Of a DNA stretch of 64,000 nt, positions 14,692-22,268 are shown in pieces. The translations under genes and the position numbers were made by a program. Location: NCBI GenBank assembly GCA_963921355.3, contig OZ001190.1:1-64000 (forward strand), given 5' to 3'. Source of the DNA: CAWUEZ02 sp963921355. GTDB lineage: Bacteria; Pseudomonadota; Alphaproteobacteria; Thalassobaculales; Thalassobaculaceae. Within the stretch, counting starts at the first letter, position 1, and every line of letters starts with the position of its first letter. The notes beneath the pieces are model-generated. The model was not told the DNA's origin. It did not search any database and saw only the letters and a list, made by a program, of their open reading frames with translations.

Positions 14692-15345
14692 ATGGAGAAG
14701 CCGAGGACGGATTTTGGCAACCGCCTGATCGCCTACCGAAAGGCGCGCGGCTTAAACCAAAACGATGTTGCGAAAGCGGTTGGCGTGGCCCAGGGGACAG
14801 TCAGTCGCTGGGAAACCGACGTGATACCCGAGGGGAAAAATCTCCGGGATTTAGCGGAATTTTTCTCAAAAAGTGTTGAAGAATTACTTGGGTTGAAGCC
14901 GGTATCTGTCGACTCTAGATTGCTAATTGTGGGGGCTGTAGGGGCGGGCATTTTCCGCGAAACACTGGATTTTGACGCAGCAGATCAATATGAAGTAGCA
15001 ATCCCCGCTCCCAGAAATCCAACGCGAGCCAACTCCTTTGGCCTGGAAGTTCGCGGTCCCTCGATGAATTTGCATTATCCCGAGGGTACGATACTGGTCT
15101 GCGTGCAAATTAACGACATGAGCCGCGATCTTCGCGACGGTGACCATGTGATTGTCTACCGCCGGTACGGCCACCAGCTAGAAGCGACATGCAAAGAACT
15201 GCGCATGTCCAATGGCTCCCCCTGGCTCTGGCCGCGCTCAAGCGATCCGCAGTACCAGGCCCCGATTCAGGCAGACAGCGACCACGAGAACGCCGAAATC
15301 GAGATCCACGCCGTGGTTATTGGCGCATATTTGGACCGCTCCTAA
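14692..15345 (+). CDS. CI/LexA-like prophage repressor (XRE + S24 peptidase)
   Basis: 217 residues. N-terminal XRE HTH (FGNRLIAYRKARGLNQNDVA, AQGTVSRWE; residues 8-62) and a C-terminal S24 autoprotease fold. The candidate cleavage site is Ala85-Gly86 (in GAVGAGIF), the nucleophile Ser124 in GPSMNLHYPEGT, and the base Lys168 in LEATCKEL. This predicts lysogeny maintenance by operator binding and induction by RecA-stimulated self-cleavage. Its A+T content is higher than its neighbours', as often seen for phage repressors. Confidence 0.9.
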   Translation: MEKPRTDFGNRLIAYRKARGLNQNDVAKAVGVAQGTVSRWETDVIPEGKNLRDLAEFFSKSVEELLGLKPVSVDSRLLIVGAVGAGIFRETLDFDAADQYEVAIPAPRNPTRANSFGLEVRGPSMNLHYPEGTILVCVQINDMSRDLRDGDHVIVYRRYGHQLEATCKELRMSNGSPWLWPRSSDPQYQAPIQADSDHENAEIEIHAVVIGAYLDRS

Positions 15346-15374
15346 CCCCGAAAATCCGAAAAAATTATACGATC

Positions 15375-15420
15375 ATGCATTTTTCGCTTGCACCAATTAA
15401 TGCGTCTGCGCATATTAATA
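15375..15420 (+). promoter_or_regulatory. Rightward early promoter with overlapping palindromic operator
   Basis: TTGCAC (15388-15393), 17 bases, CATATT (15411-15416) form a good sigma-70-type promoter facing the early genes. A near-perfect palindrome, left arm ATTAATGCG and right arm CGCATATTAAT around TCTG-like centre (15396-15420), covers the spacer and the -10. An ATGCATTTTTCG copy at 15375-15386 repeats a motif found in the repressor operator at 14615. I infer repressor control of the rightward operon. Confidence 0.6.
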
Positions 15421-15552
15421 TCACAACGTCGCGGTGACGTTGCGCCGCAGCCCCCACCATAGGGCGCGGGTTCTCTAAGAGAGGCGGCATAGCGGATTGA
15501 CGATTGGGGCGGTGCCCGTTCAGTGCCGCCCCCGCCCGCCAGCCGACACCGC

Positions 15553-15807
15553 ATGAACATTCAGCGCTTTCCCGGCACCACGCTCGCACAGGACCGCAGC
15601 GCAGAGCTTGCCGAAACCGCCGCTGACCGGATCGACCCGAGCTTTCAGCGCTTCATCGACAAGCTGCACGACGCACACAACGAATTCCTGACAGCGCGCA
15701 AGCACTCCACCGATACCGGTACATGCGGGTGGGTGGACGGTGCGCTCTCCGACCTGATGAACGAGGCCGACAACCTCCGGGATACGGCTATCGGGGAGGT
15801 TGCGTGA
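15553..15807 (+). CDS. Hypothetical early phage protein, 84 aa
   Basis: Starts MNIQRFPGTTLAQDRSAELA. It is helical with a conserved-looking segment FQRFIDKLHDAHNEFLTARK. The start is weak (no Shine-Dalgarno). The stop overlaps the next ATG. The product probably belongs to the recombination operon that follows; function unknown. Confidence 0.65.
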   Translation: MNIQRFPGTTLAQDRSAELAETAADRIDPSFQRFIDKLHDAHNEFLTARKHSTDTGTCGWVDGALSDLMNEADNLRDTAIGEVA

Positions 15808-16019
15808 TGGCTGACCGCCAAGCCCTCGTAGCGACGGCGCCCGGTGAGCTGGGCCGCGACCTTGCCTCAGACATCAGTCGCACGCTGCATGAAGCAACCA
15901 TGCGGGTGTCGTCAGCGAACCCCGCGCATCAGGTGCAGTTCTCGAAAACGTGGGCGCAATTCCTGCGAAGCGTCGCGGCGGAGTGCGAACAGGCTGCTGA
16001 CCAGTTGGAGGCGCGGTAA
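15807..16019 (+). CDS. Hypothetical early phage protein, 70 aa
   Basis: Starts MADRQALVATAPGELGRDLA with GGGGAGG about nine bases upstream. Start and stop both overlap neighbouring genes (TGATG and TAATG). The C-terminus is helical (WAQFLRSVAAECEQAADQLE). No domain recognised. Confidence 0.68.
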   Translation: MADRQALVATAPGELGRDLASDISRTLHEATMRVSSANPAHQVQFSKTWAQFLRSVAAECEQAADQLEAR

Positions 16020-16720
16020 TGGACCTTTGGAACAAGCTCGCGAAGACCGACCCCAACCACACCAAGCAGTTTACGCGGGCTGGTGGCTTCAAGGGCACTG
16101 CGGTCAAGCCGATCTATGCCATCCAGAAGATGACCGAGGCTTTCGGCCCGTGCGGTGATGGTTGGGGCTACGACGCGCCGATCTACCAGACGGTGGAGGG
16201 CACAGGCGGCGAAGTCCTCGTCTATTGCACCGTGGGGCTCTGGCACACCTCGCACGATGGACCTCGCACCTTTGGGGTTGGCGGTGACTTCGTGATCAAA
16301 CGCGCCAAGGGTGAGCTTCGCAACAACGATGAAGCCTTCAAGAGCGCGTTCACGGATGCCCTCACCAACGCAATGAAGTCGCTCGGCATGTCGGCTGATG
16401 TCCACATGGGCCAGTTCGACGACAGCAAGTACGTCAACGGGCTTCGCGAGGAATTCGACGACACCCCGAAGCACCCGGAACAGCGGCCCCGCACGCCGGA
16501 AGACCAGCAGGACGTGGAAGACGCAACGGCCCGGTGGGTAGACGGCAAGAAAGAGTGGTTGGCCGACGCCCACACGCTTCAGGAGCTTGAACACCGCTGG
16601 GAACAGCTAACCAAGGTTCCGAACTGGTCGAAGCTCCAGAAGCAGACACCCGAACTCTACTACGACTTGGTGCAAGCCAAGAGCCGACATCAAACACGAT
16701 TGCAAGGACAAGCGGCATGA
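16019..16720 (+). CDS. Rad52-like single-strand annealing protein (probable)
   Basis: 233 residues. The N-terminal ~140 residues have KPIYAIQKMTEAFGPCGDGW, GGDFVIKRAKGELRNNDEAF and then KSAFTDALTNAMKSLGMSAD, ending in GQFDDSKYVNG. This arrangement, a substrate-binding beta region followed by an alpha segment with SxxTDAL-type helix, is that of phage Rad52/Sak-like annealing proteins. These pair complementary single strands during phage recombination. The ssb gene directly downstream, overlapped by ATGA, supports the call. The C-terminal ~80 residues are a helical, charged extension. Confidence 0.72.
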   Translation: MDLWNKLAKTDPNHTKQFTRAGGFKGTAVKPIYAIQKMTEAFGPCGDGWGYDAPIYQTVEGTGGEVLVYCTVGLWHTSHDGPRTFGVGGDFVIKRAKGELRNNDEAFKSAFTDALTNAMKSLGMSADVHMGQFDDSKYVNGLREEFDDTPKHPEQRPRTPEDQQDVEDATARWVDGKKEWLADAHTLQELEHRWEQLTKVPNWSKLQKQTPELYYDLVQAKSRHQTRLQGQAA

Positions 16721-17094
16721 TCACGATGTCTTTTGCCGGTCGCATTGGCCGGGACGCGGAGTTGCGGAACACGGGGGACGGTAAGCCGGTCGCGTCGTTC
16801 TCCGTAGGCTGCAACACCGGACGCGATAAGACCAAGTGGGTGGACTGCGCCATCTTCGGGGACCGCGCCGAAAAGCTGGTTTCGTATCTGAAGAAGGGTA
16901 CGCCGGTCGCCATCTCGGGAAGCCCGAACGAGCGTGCATGGGTGAAGGACGGCGAAGCCCGCTCGGTCCTGCAATGCCGTGTCGATCAGATCACGCTGTT
17001 GGGCAGCAAGTCGGACAGCCAACCCGCACAGGGTGGTCACGCGCCATCCAGTCTCGACAACGAAGACATCCCATTTGGTCCCGAGTTCCGCTGA
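16717..17094 (+). CDS. ssb: Single-stranded DNA-binding protein
   Basis: 125 residues with one OB fold: MSFAGRIGRDAELRNTGDGK, VASFSVGCNT, KWVDCAIFGDRAEKLVSYLK and KGTPVAISG. It is shorter than bacterial SSB. The acidic interaction tip is present as NEDIPF, but five residues (GPEFR) follow it instead of ending the protein. It works with the annealing protein upstream. Start overlaps the previous stop (ATGA). Confidence 0.92.
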   Translation: MITMSFAGRIGRDAELRNTGDGKPVASFSVGCNTGRDKTKWVDCAIFGDRAEKLVSYLKKGTPVAISGSPNERAWVKDGEARSVLQCRVDQITLLGSKSDSQPAQGGHAPSSLDNEDIPFGPEFR

Positions 17095-17684
17095 TGACCG
17101 ACCGCGCCGCCATCAAACCCTGCGAGGCATGCGGCAGGATGATGCAACGGCCTGCACGAACGTCTGCGCGCAAGTGGGCACGCCGCCGGTTTTGTGGGCA
17201 CAGGTGCAAGGGGCGCGGCCTTGCCAGTGACCGGCGGCGCCCGGTCACTGAGCGACTGCTTAAGTCTGTTTCTGTCAACAAGGACACCGGGTGCTGGATC
17301 TGGCAGGGCTCCCTGCCACGCCACGGTTATGGCGCGCTGCGGCACGGCGGAAAAAAGGAAAAGGCGCATCGAGTTTCGTATGAGGTCTTAGTTGGGCCAA
17401 TCCCCCCAGGGCTCTTTGTTCTGCACAAGTGCGACGTTCGAAGCTGCATCAACCCTGAGCACCTGTTTCTTGGAACACAAACCGACAACATGGTGGACAT
17501 GGCCCGCAAGGGCCGGGGAAGCGTTCGGCTAGGCGCGCAAAATCACAAAGCGAAACTGACCGGAGAAGACGTTCGCCGTATTCGGGAGAGCGGCAAACCG
17601 ACGGCGCGCTTGGCTGAACAGTACGGCGTTGCATACCAGTCAATTTGGGCCATCCGGCGCAGGCAAACCTGGAGGCACGTATGA
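17094..17684 (+). CDS. HNH homing-type endonuclease
   Basis: 196 residues in three parts: an N-terminal Cys cluster (CEACGRMM ... FCGHRC, a zinc knuckle); an HNH_3 nuclease core with GCWIWQGSLPRHGYG, KAHRVSYEVLVGPIPPGLFV and LHKCDVRSCINPEHLFLGTQ, where HKCD and NPEHLF supply the His, Asn and His; and a C-terminal HTH (LAEQYGVAYQSIWAIRRRQT). This is the usual build of phage freestanding homing endonucleases that spread themselves into cognate sites. It lies between ssb and the next early gene with ATGA overlaps on both sides. Confidence 0.88.
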   Translation: MTDRAAIKPCEACGRMMQRPARTSARKWARRRFCGHRCKGRGLASDRRRPVTERLLKSVSVNKDTGCWIWQGSLPRHGYGALRHGGKKEKAHRVSYEVLVGPIPPGLFVLHKCDVRSCINPEHLFLGTQTDNMVDMARKGRGSVRLGAQNHKAKLTGEDVRRIRESGKPTARLAEQYGVAYQSIWAIRRRQTWRHV

Positions 17685-18175
17685 CCGATAGGGCTGCGAT
17701 TGCGGGCGTGTTCGCTGACATGAAGTCGGTAAAGACGCGATCCGTCGTTCAGATGATCGTGGAGATACCGATTGAGCAGGCGGAAGCCGTGGTTCAGATG
17801 TTCGGCTATCCGAAACTCGGCGCCGAGGTTCCGGTGGCGGTGGCGCGCATGGTGGAGCCGAAAGACGAAGAGCCGCAGCGGCGTGCGGAGATTGTCGGCG
17901 AGGACAAACCGAAGCGCACGTTCGACGACATGCCGTCATCACAGGTCGCGGCCCTTCTCTGCGAGCGTGACGACTTCTGGAAATACCTGGAGTGGGAATT
18001 CGCCAAGCCGTGCAAATCGAACGACGACGCGGCAGCCCGAGTACGGACTTGGTGTGAGGTGAACTCTCGGCGCGAAATCGACCTAGGCGACTACGCTCAG
18101 TCGCGCTTTCAGCTGATGCGCGACCGCTTCGAGAACTGGCAGACCGACCAGCGCTACGGAGAGCACATGCGATGA
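17681..18175 (+). CDS. Hypothetical early phage protein, 164 aa
   Basis: Starts MTDRAAIAGVFADMKSVKTR with GGAGG seven bases upstream. The first part (VVQMIVEIPIEQAEAVVQMF) has a strand-helix pattern typical of phage proteins of unknown function that sit beside ssb; the second part is helical and acidic/basic mixed. Its first seven residues, MTDRAAI, are the same as those of the HNH endonuclease before it. Function unknown. Confidence 0.7.
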   Translation: MTDRAAIAGVFADMKSVKTRSVVQMIVEIPIEQAEAVVQMFGYPKLGAEVPVAVARMVEPKDEEPQRRAEIVGEDKPKRTFDDMPSSQVAALLCERDDFWKYLEWEFAKPCKSNDDAAARVRTWCEVNSRREIDLGDYAQSRFQLMRDRFENWQTDQRYGEHMR

Positions 18176-18543
18176 GACGCAAGCGCCCCGCCAAGCGGCA
18201 CACCCCTGTCGATAAAACGGTGCTGACCTTCGGAGAGCCCACGCGCATCCGCTCACAGAGCTACAGGGACAGCGCCGCTATCCGGCCGTGCATGGCCTGT
18301 GAGGCTATCGGAAGAGTCGCGGAACCGGGTTCGGTGGTGCTGGCACACATCCGCCGCTTCAACGCAGGGGCGAACTTAAAGCCCAGCGACGACGAAAGCC
18401 TATTCCTGTGCGGCGCCCATCACGCGGACTTCGACACGTGCACCGACCGCGACGGCTGGATTGTGAAACACATCGTTATGCCGCAGCTGCGGGCCGCATA
18501 CCGGACTTGGGAGATGACGAAACACGCGGTCGTGGGGGGCTGA
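18172..18543 (+). CDS. Zinc-binding HNH-like phage protein (DUF968/NinG-like)
   Basis: 123 residues with CMAC near residue 40, then AHIRRFNAGANLKPSDDESL and FLCGAHHADFDTC. The Cys pair, the AH and the C-G-x-HH-x-x-xD box resemble His-Me finger/HNH-like proteins found in phage recombination modules (DUF968, NinG or Ref-like). A structure-specific nuclease is likely but not certain. Confidence 0.68.
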   Translation: MRRKRPAKRHTPVDKTVLTFGEPTRIRSQSYRDSAAIRPCMACEAIGRVAEPGSVVLAHIRRFNAGANLKPSDDESLFLCGAHHADFDTCTDRDGWIVKHIVMPQLRAAYRTWEMTKHAVVGG

Positions 18544-18547
18544 CGGC

Positions 18548-18754
18548 ATGCTCAAGGAAGTGGTCACGTTTGTGGATGTTGACGATGAAGAAGTCCTTGA
18601 CGCCATGAGCATCGATGAAATCGAGGAGTACCTTGAGCGCCGCCGCCGCGAACCCCGGAAGCAGGACAGAACGACAGCAGACCAAAAGTACCTCGCCTGG
18701 AAAGCGGAGCGAGACAAGACCATCCCCGTCATAGAGCCTCAGGGGAAGGGGTGA
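18548..18754 (+). CDS. Hypothetical small phage protein, 68 aa
   Basis: Starts MLKEVVTFVDVDDEEVLDAM. Acidic N-terminus, Arg-rich centre (EEYLERRRREPRKQDR). No domain recognised. Separated from its neighbours by only a few bases on each side. Confidence 0.6.
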   Translation: MLKEVVTFVDVDDEEVLDAMSIDEIEEYLERRRREPRKQDRTTADQKYLAWKAERDKTIPVIEPQGKG

Positions 18755-18757
18755 GAG

Positions 18758-19027
18758 ATGAACGAAAGACCAATGTCTGTTGACCAAGTTGCTGACCGGT
18801 GGGCTTGCAACCATCAGGTCGTGCGCCGGATGCTGAATAGTGGTCAGCTTCGCGGGTTCCGTATCGGCAATCTGTGGCGCATTCCGGTTGATGCAGTACG
18901 GGAGATCGAGCAATGCGGCTCAAGTTCTACAGAGGATACTGGTGCGTCGAGTACACCGACGACGACGGAATCCGACGACGCGCAAGCCTCAGAACAAAGG
19001 ATCGTGGTGTTGCGGAACGGAAGCTAG
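18758..19027 (+). CDS. Excisionase-like MerR/HTH DNA-binding protein
   Basis: 89 residues: MSVDQVADRWACNHQVVRRM followed by LNSGQLRGFRIGNLWRIPVD, a winged HTH of the excisionase (helix_turn_helix_17) type. The C-terminal ~35 residues are Ser/Thr/Glu-rich. The last 115 bases overlap the integrase gene in another frame. It most likely directs excision by binding near the attachment site, or controls int. Confidence 0.8.
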   Translation: MNERPMSVDQVADRWACNHQVVRRMLNSGQLRGFRIGNLWRIPVDAVREIEQCGSSSTEDTGASSTPTTTESDDAQASEQRIVVLRNGS

Positions 19028-19860
19028 CCGACTTCTCCAGTCCTCGTATCTCAAACACGGTGGACGGCATCATGCGGGCCTACGTAGCAGAGAAAGGATC
19101 GGATCGCGCGGGGTTCTCCCGAAAGGCGATTGCGCCTGTTCTCGGCAACCTGCGCCCTGACCAGATCCAGCCGGAACAGTGCCAGAAGTACATCAAGCAT
19201 CGCCGAGCGGCGGGCATTGGCGACGGGACCATTCGACGTGAACTGACCGACCTTCGCGCAGCGGTCAACCGCTTCGCCAAGGGGTGCGGAGCCGTCTTCC
19301 ATCTCCCCGAGGCACCCGCACCGCGCGACGTGTATCTGACCAAGGACGAGTACCGAAAGCTCCGCAGTGCCGCTCAGGGCGTGCCCCACCTGGGGGTGTT
19401 CATTGAGTTGGCGATTGCGACAGGCGGACGGAAAGAGGCCATCCTGGGTCTGACATGGGACCGTGTGGACTTCGAGCGGAGCCGGATAGACCTTGGATTT
19501 GGTGCGAAGAACAAGGGCCGCGCGGTCGTGCCGATGACGCAGACGGTGCGGAAGGTTCTCGCAGCACAGAAGAACCGCGCCACGCCTGACAACAACTACG
19601 TCGTCGAGTACGCGGGTGATCGGGTGAAGAACATCAAAAAGGGCTTCGCCGCCGCTGTGGCGCGGGCGGGCCTGGACAGAGCCGTGACCCCGCATGTCCT
19701 TCGGCACACCGCCGCCGTTTGGATGGCGGAAGCCGGGCGCCCAATGGCAGAGATTGCGCAATATCTCGGACACTCAAGCGAGGATGTGACGTTTCGGGTC
19801 TACGCTCGCTACAGCCCTGAATACCTAGCACGCGCGGCGGGCGCCCTAGAGGTCGACTAG
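18913..19860 (+). CDS. int: Tyrosine-family phage integrase
   Basis: 315 residues. There is an N-terminal arm-binding-type strand region, a core-binding helical region (~50-130) and the catalytic domain. Candidate catalytic residues: Arg173 (ATGGRKEAI), a Lys near 201, His261 and Arg264 (HVLRH), His287 (GHSS) and Tyr297 (VYARY). It integrates and, with the excisionase, excises the phage at the tRNA-Pro site about 130 bases downstream. It is the last gene of the rightward operon. Confidence 0.94.
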   Translation: MRLKFYRGYWCVEYTDDDGIRRRASLRTKDRGVAERKLADFSSPRISNTVDGIMRAYVAEKGSDRAGFSRKAIAPVLGNLRPDQIQPEQCQKYIKHRRAAGIGDGTIRRELTDLRAAVNRFAKGCGAVFHLPEAPAPRDVYLTKDEYRKLRSAAQGVPHLGVFIELAIATGGRKEAILGLTWDRVDFERSRIDLGFGAKNKGRAVVPMTQTVRKVLAAQKNRATPDNNYVVEYAGDRVKNIKKGFAAAVARAGLDRAVTPHVLRHTAAVWMAEAGRPMAEIAQYLGHSSEDVTFRVYARYSPEYLARAAGALEVD

Positions 19861-19987
19861 TTTAGACAGTGCTCCTTGGTTCAATTGAACCAGTAAACAT
19901 GAACGTGGCGAGAACAAAGCGGAAGAAATAGGGCCTTATCAAAAATGACAGTCGTTGAAAAACAACACGATAAAGGGGCGTTCGTGT

Positions 19988-20033
19988 CTTCGGGAGGCAG
20001 GGGCCGGAGGTTCGAATCCTCTCTCCCCGACCA
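19988..20033 (+). other. Attachment site: 3' half of tRNA-Pro(CGG)
   Basis: Reading on the plus strand: the anticodon loop TTCGGGA (19989-19995), the 3' strand of the anticodon stem, the T arm GGAGGTTCGAATCCT, the acceptor strand CTCCCCG, discriminator A and CCA (to 20033). The acceptor and T-arm fit bacterial tRNA-Pro. The upstream bases do not form the D arm or the 5' acceptor strand, so this is a fragment. It follows the integrase and is the expected attR; the full tRNA should lie at the other prophage end. The rest of the 355-base gap (19861-20215) shows no gene. Confidence 0.85.
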
Positions 20034-20215
20034 ATCTTTCCAATCGCCATTGCGGATCGTCTTCGTTGCCAGAACTCCGGTGGCTTTTGCCGTTGGCATG
20101 CTATGGGACAGGCCGCAAAATCAGGCTCCTGGGCGATTCTCCGAAATCCCAACCGCATACGCCCCGGCATGGGTCGCGCAGGCATCCGTAGCGGAACCAA
20201 CCAGGAATAGGACCG

Positions 20216-21124
20216 ATGACAGGTATCGTCGTTGCCAGTGACCCGAAAAGCTTTGTTGGCGATATCGAGAAGTATCGTGGGCACTATCTGAACAACGATG
20301 CCATTCTCCTGGAGGATGCTGGCTTCTCCTATGACGCGGATTTCCTGTCCATCATCCGCTCTCCCGAGGAGATGAAGAAAGCCGAACTCAAGACCGGGCT
20401 GACGCGGAGCGCCTTCGTTTTCAATAACGGCAAGCTCACCCGAAACGAGCACAACATTCTCTCCAGGGTGATCAAAAACGACATCGCCTACGCCAAGCTC
20501 GTCAGCGAATTCCGCGAAATCGAGCTGCAGTTCGAACAGTTCTCTTCGATGGTGTTCGCGTCGGCATTCAAGCTGGCGATCAAACTCATGACGTTCAGAT
20601 TCTGCCCGACCCTCGATGAGGGCATGCACTTCGACACGTTTGGGGCGGGACACGAGGCCCGCATGCCGCCCAATTCCCGCATGTTCAAGTTCTTCCTGAA
20701 CGTCGACACGAAGCCCAGGGTCTGGCAGGTCGGTCCCACGATCGAGGAATTCCTGGCGACGATGAAGGATCGGCTGCCGAAGCCGTTGCCGGAAAACGTG
20801 AACAGCTGGCTGTACATCGTCGACAAGACCGGTCTGCTCGATGAGTTCGAACCGAAGCGCGTCGAGATCCCACCCGGCGGGATGACCCTGGCAAACGGCA
20901 TCAATGTCGCCCATCAGGTCGTCGCCGGCGATCGCATGGTCTGTGCGGAACTGGGGGCGGTTGCGACGCAGAAGGCCTCGCTTCTGTCCGAGCAGGAGGA
21001 GTACGCCAAGCTGGTCGCCGCTTTGGACCTCCCCGTCACCGCCACCACGCCTGACCTGTCGGAGTATGTTCCGATGGACGGGGCCATGCAGCGGGCGATC
21101 AAACGCCGGTCGCCGCAACCTTAG
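20216..21124 (+). CDS. Kdo hydroxylase-like 2-oxoglutarate/Fe(II) oxygenase
   Basis: 302 residues. The diagnostic stretch is EGMHFDTFGAG with His138 and Asp140 as an HxD iron site, followed by RMFKFFLNVDTKPRVWQVGP. Kdo 3-hydroxylases (KdoO, DUF2843) have the same layout of HxD, then a conserved R-x-x-x-x-x-N segment and PRVWxVG. The family adds a hydroxyl to Kdo in the inner core of lipopolysaccharide. The match is partial, and another 2OG oxygenase substrate is possible. It is the first chromosomal gene after the prophage. Confidence 0.62.
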   Translation: MTGIVVASDPKSFVGDIEKYRGHYLNNDAILLEDAGFSYDADFLSIIRSPEEMKKAELKTGLTRSAFVFNNGKLTRNEHNILSRVIKNDIAYAKLVSEFREIELQFEQFSSMVFASAFKLAIKLMTFRFCPTLDEGMHFDTFGAGHEARMPPNSRMFKFFLNVDTKPRVWQVGPTIEEFLATMKDRLPKPLPENVNSWLYIVDKTGLLDEFEPKRVEIPPGGMTLANGINVAHQVVAGDRMVCAELGAVATQKASLLSEQEEYAKLVAALDLPVTATTPDLSEYVPMDGAMQRAIKRRSPQP

Positions 21125-21256
21125 ACGATACTGATCTCGTGCGGGCCGATGTGCTTAGCCGCGCAATCGACACCGATTGCCGAGCCTGCCAATAGACCCA
21201 TCGCAACTCCCGACAGACTGCTCCAGACTTGATGCTCATCAACGGCGACAGGATGA

Positions 21257-21817
21257 ATGAGCATGCTGAGACCTCTTGCGCTCGCGCCGGTTCTCGCCGC
21301 CGCACTCATCGTCGGCGGGGGAGCCATGTCTCCGGCGACGGCCGAAAGCCCGCTGATCGAACGGGAAGGTCCATCCCCGAGAACCACCCAGGGCGTCCCC
21401 CACAAACAGTTCCGGGCAACGCTCGTGCCCGAACTGCGGGACGATCTCTTGCGCCGGGTGGCGGAGCTGCCCGATGTCGTCGTCGGGCCGACCGAGGTCT
21501 CGCTGCCCGGGGCGACCGGATACAAACTGAGCCGGCAGATCGAGTTGACCCATGGCGAGATCATCGTCGGAGGGCGGGAGTTCGGACATGTCCACCCGGA
21601 TGGCAGCCTGCATCTGTCGCTGAGCAAACAGCGCGCCGCAGACGCCATCCGCGCCGGATGGGCGGTCCTCCACCCCTGGGCCAAGATCCGCCCGAACTGG
21701 GATGGGTTCGTGCTGCTCTACAACCCGAGGAGCCAGGAAGAAGCCGACGTCATCTTCCAGCTGGTCGTTGATTCCTACAACTACATTACCGGGCGCAATA
21801 TCGAGGCTGGCGGATAG
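21257..21817 (+). CDS. Secreted luciferase-domain (DUF5519) protein
   Basis: 186 residues with an N-terminal signal peptide (LALAPVLAAALIVGGGAMSP, cleavage near ATA-E). The body has GEIIVGGREFGHVHPDGSLH and LSLSKQRAADAIRAGWAVLH then HPWA, the pattern of the family called luciferase or DUF5519 (PF17648). Despite the name, the biochemical role in bacteria is not established. Start taken at 21257; an ATG two codons on is equally possible. Confidence 0.72.
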   Translation: MSMLRPLALAPVLAAALIVGGGAMSPATAESPLIEREGPSPRTTQGVPHKQFRATLVPELRDDLLRRVAELPDVVVGPTEVSLPGATGYKLSRQIELTHGEIIVGGREFGHVHPDGSLHLSLSKQRAADAIRAGWAVLHPWAKIRPNWDGFVLLYNPRSQEEADVIFQLVVDSYNYITGRNIEAGG

Positions 21818-21869
21818 ACCGCCCGTCAACGATCACCCGAACTGCATCGCAGCCAACCGATACGGCGCT

Positions 21870-22124
21870 CTACTGGTTCGTATGCTCGAGTGCGATCGTG
21901 TCCCCGAGAATGGTGAAGACCACCTGGCCGTCATCGGCCTTGTAGATCCACTGTTCGATCGGGCCGGTCTTGTTGATCGTGTCCGGGGTTCCCAGCGCCT
22001 TCTCCAGGCCAGCCTTGTCACTGACACCTTCTGATTTCTTGATGATGTCAGCCTTCTTGTCGGCGAAACAGGCGGCAAGGCCGAGGAGAAGCGCGAAAGC
22101 GGCGACGATAAGAAGTTTTTTCAT
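21870..22124 (-). CDS. Small periplasmic lipoprotein, 84 aa
   Basis: MKKLLIVAAFALLLGLAACF gives a lipoprotein signal with Cys at residue 19 (LAAC). The mature part is short and charged, DKKADIIKKSEGVSDKAGLE, then LGTPDTINKTGPIEQWIYKA; the layout recalls SmpA/BamE-like small lipoproteins but no firm family match is evident. The 145-base gap to the LysR gene holds nothing clear. Confidence 0.7.
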   Translation of the reverse strand: MKKLLIVAAFALLLGLAACFADKKADIIKKSEGVSDKAGLEKALGTPDTINKTGPIEQWIYKADDGQVVFTILGDTIALEHTNQ

Positions 22125-22268
22125 TGGAACTCGTTCTCGAATTACAGATTACCTCTGGGCCGGATATCCCAACCACCCGCCTGGAGCAAGGGATTTACTT
22201 GGATTGATGCCACGGCACCAATTCTGACAGTCGGTACCTGTTACCTTCCTCTCTGACCGGGCCGTTGA

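Larger units (their letters stand above)
1..20033. mobile_element. Prophage, right part (left end outside window)
   Basis: A contiguous set of phage genes: structural and packaging genes, replication genes, a repressor switch, recombination genes and an integrase, ending at a tRNA 3' fragment that fits an attachment site. No tail-fibre or lysis genes are visible, so these probably lie beyond position 1. The capsid, portal and adaptor are of the type seen in SU10-like phages. Genes overlap by a few bases almost throughout, as expected of phage operons. Whether the prophage is intact cannot be judged from this part, but no gene seen here is obviously broken. Confidence 0.93.

Noticed and set aside
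19981..20033. An intact tRNA gene at the prophage end.
   Set aside because: Only the anticodon loop to the CCA end is present. No D arm or 5' acceptor strand complementary to CTCCCCG lies upstream.
19862..21118. A 418-residue minus-strand frame across the attachment site and the oxygenase gene.
   Set aside because: It crosses the tRNA fragment, lacks any domain, and the opposite strand has a recognisable 2OG oxygenase with a good start.
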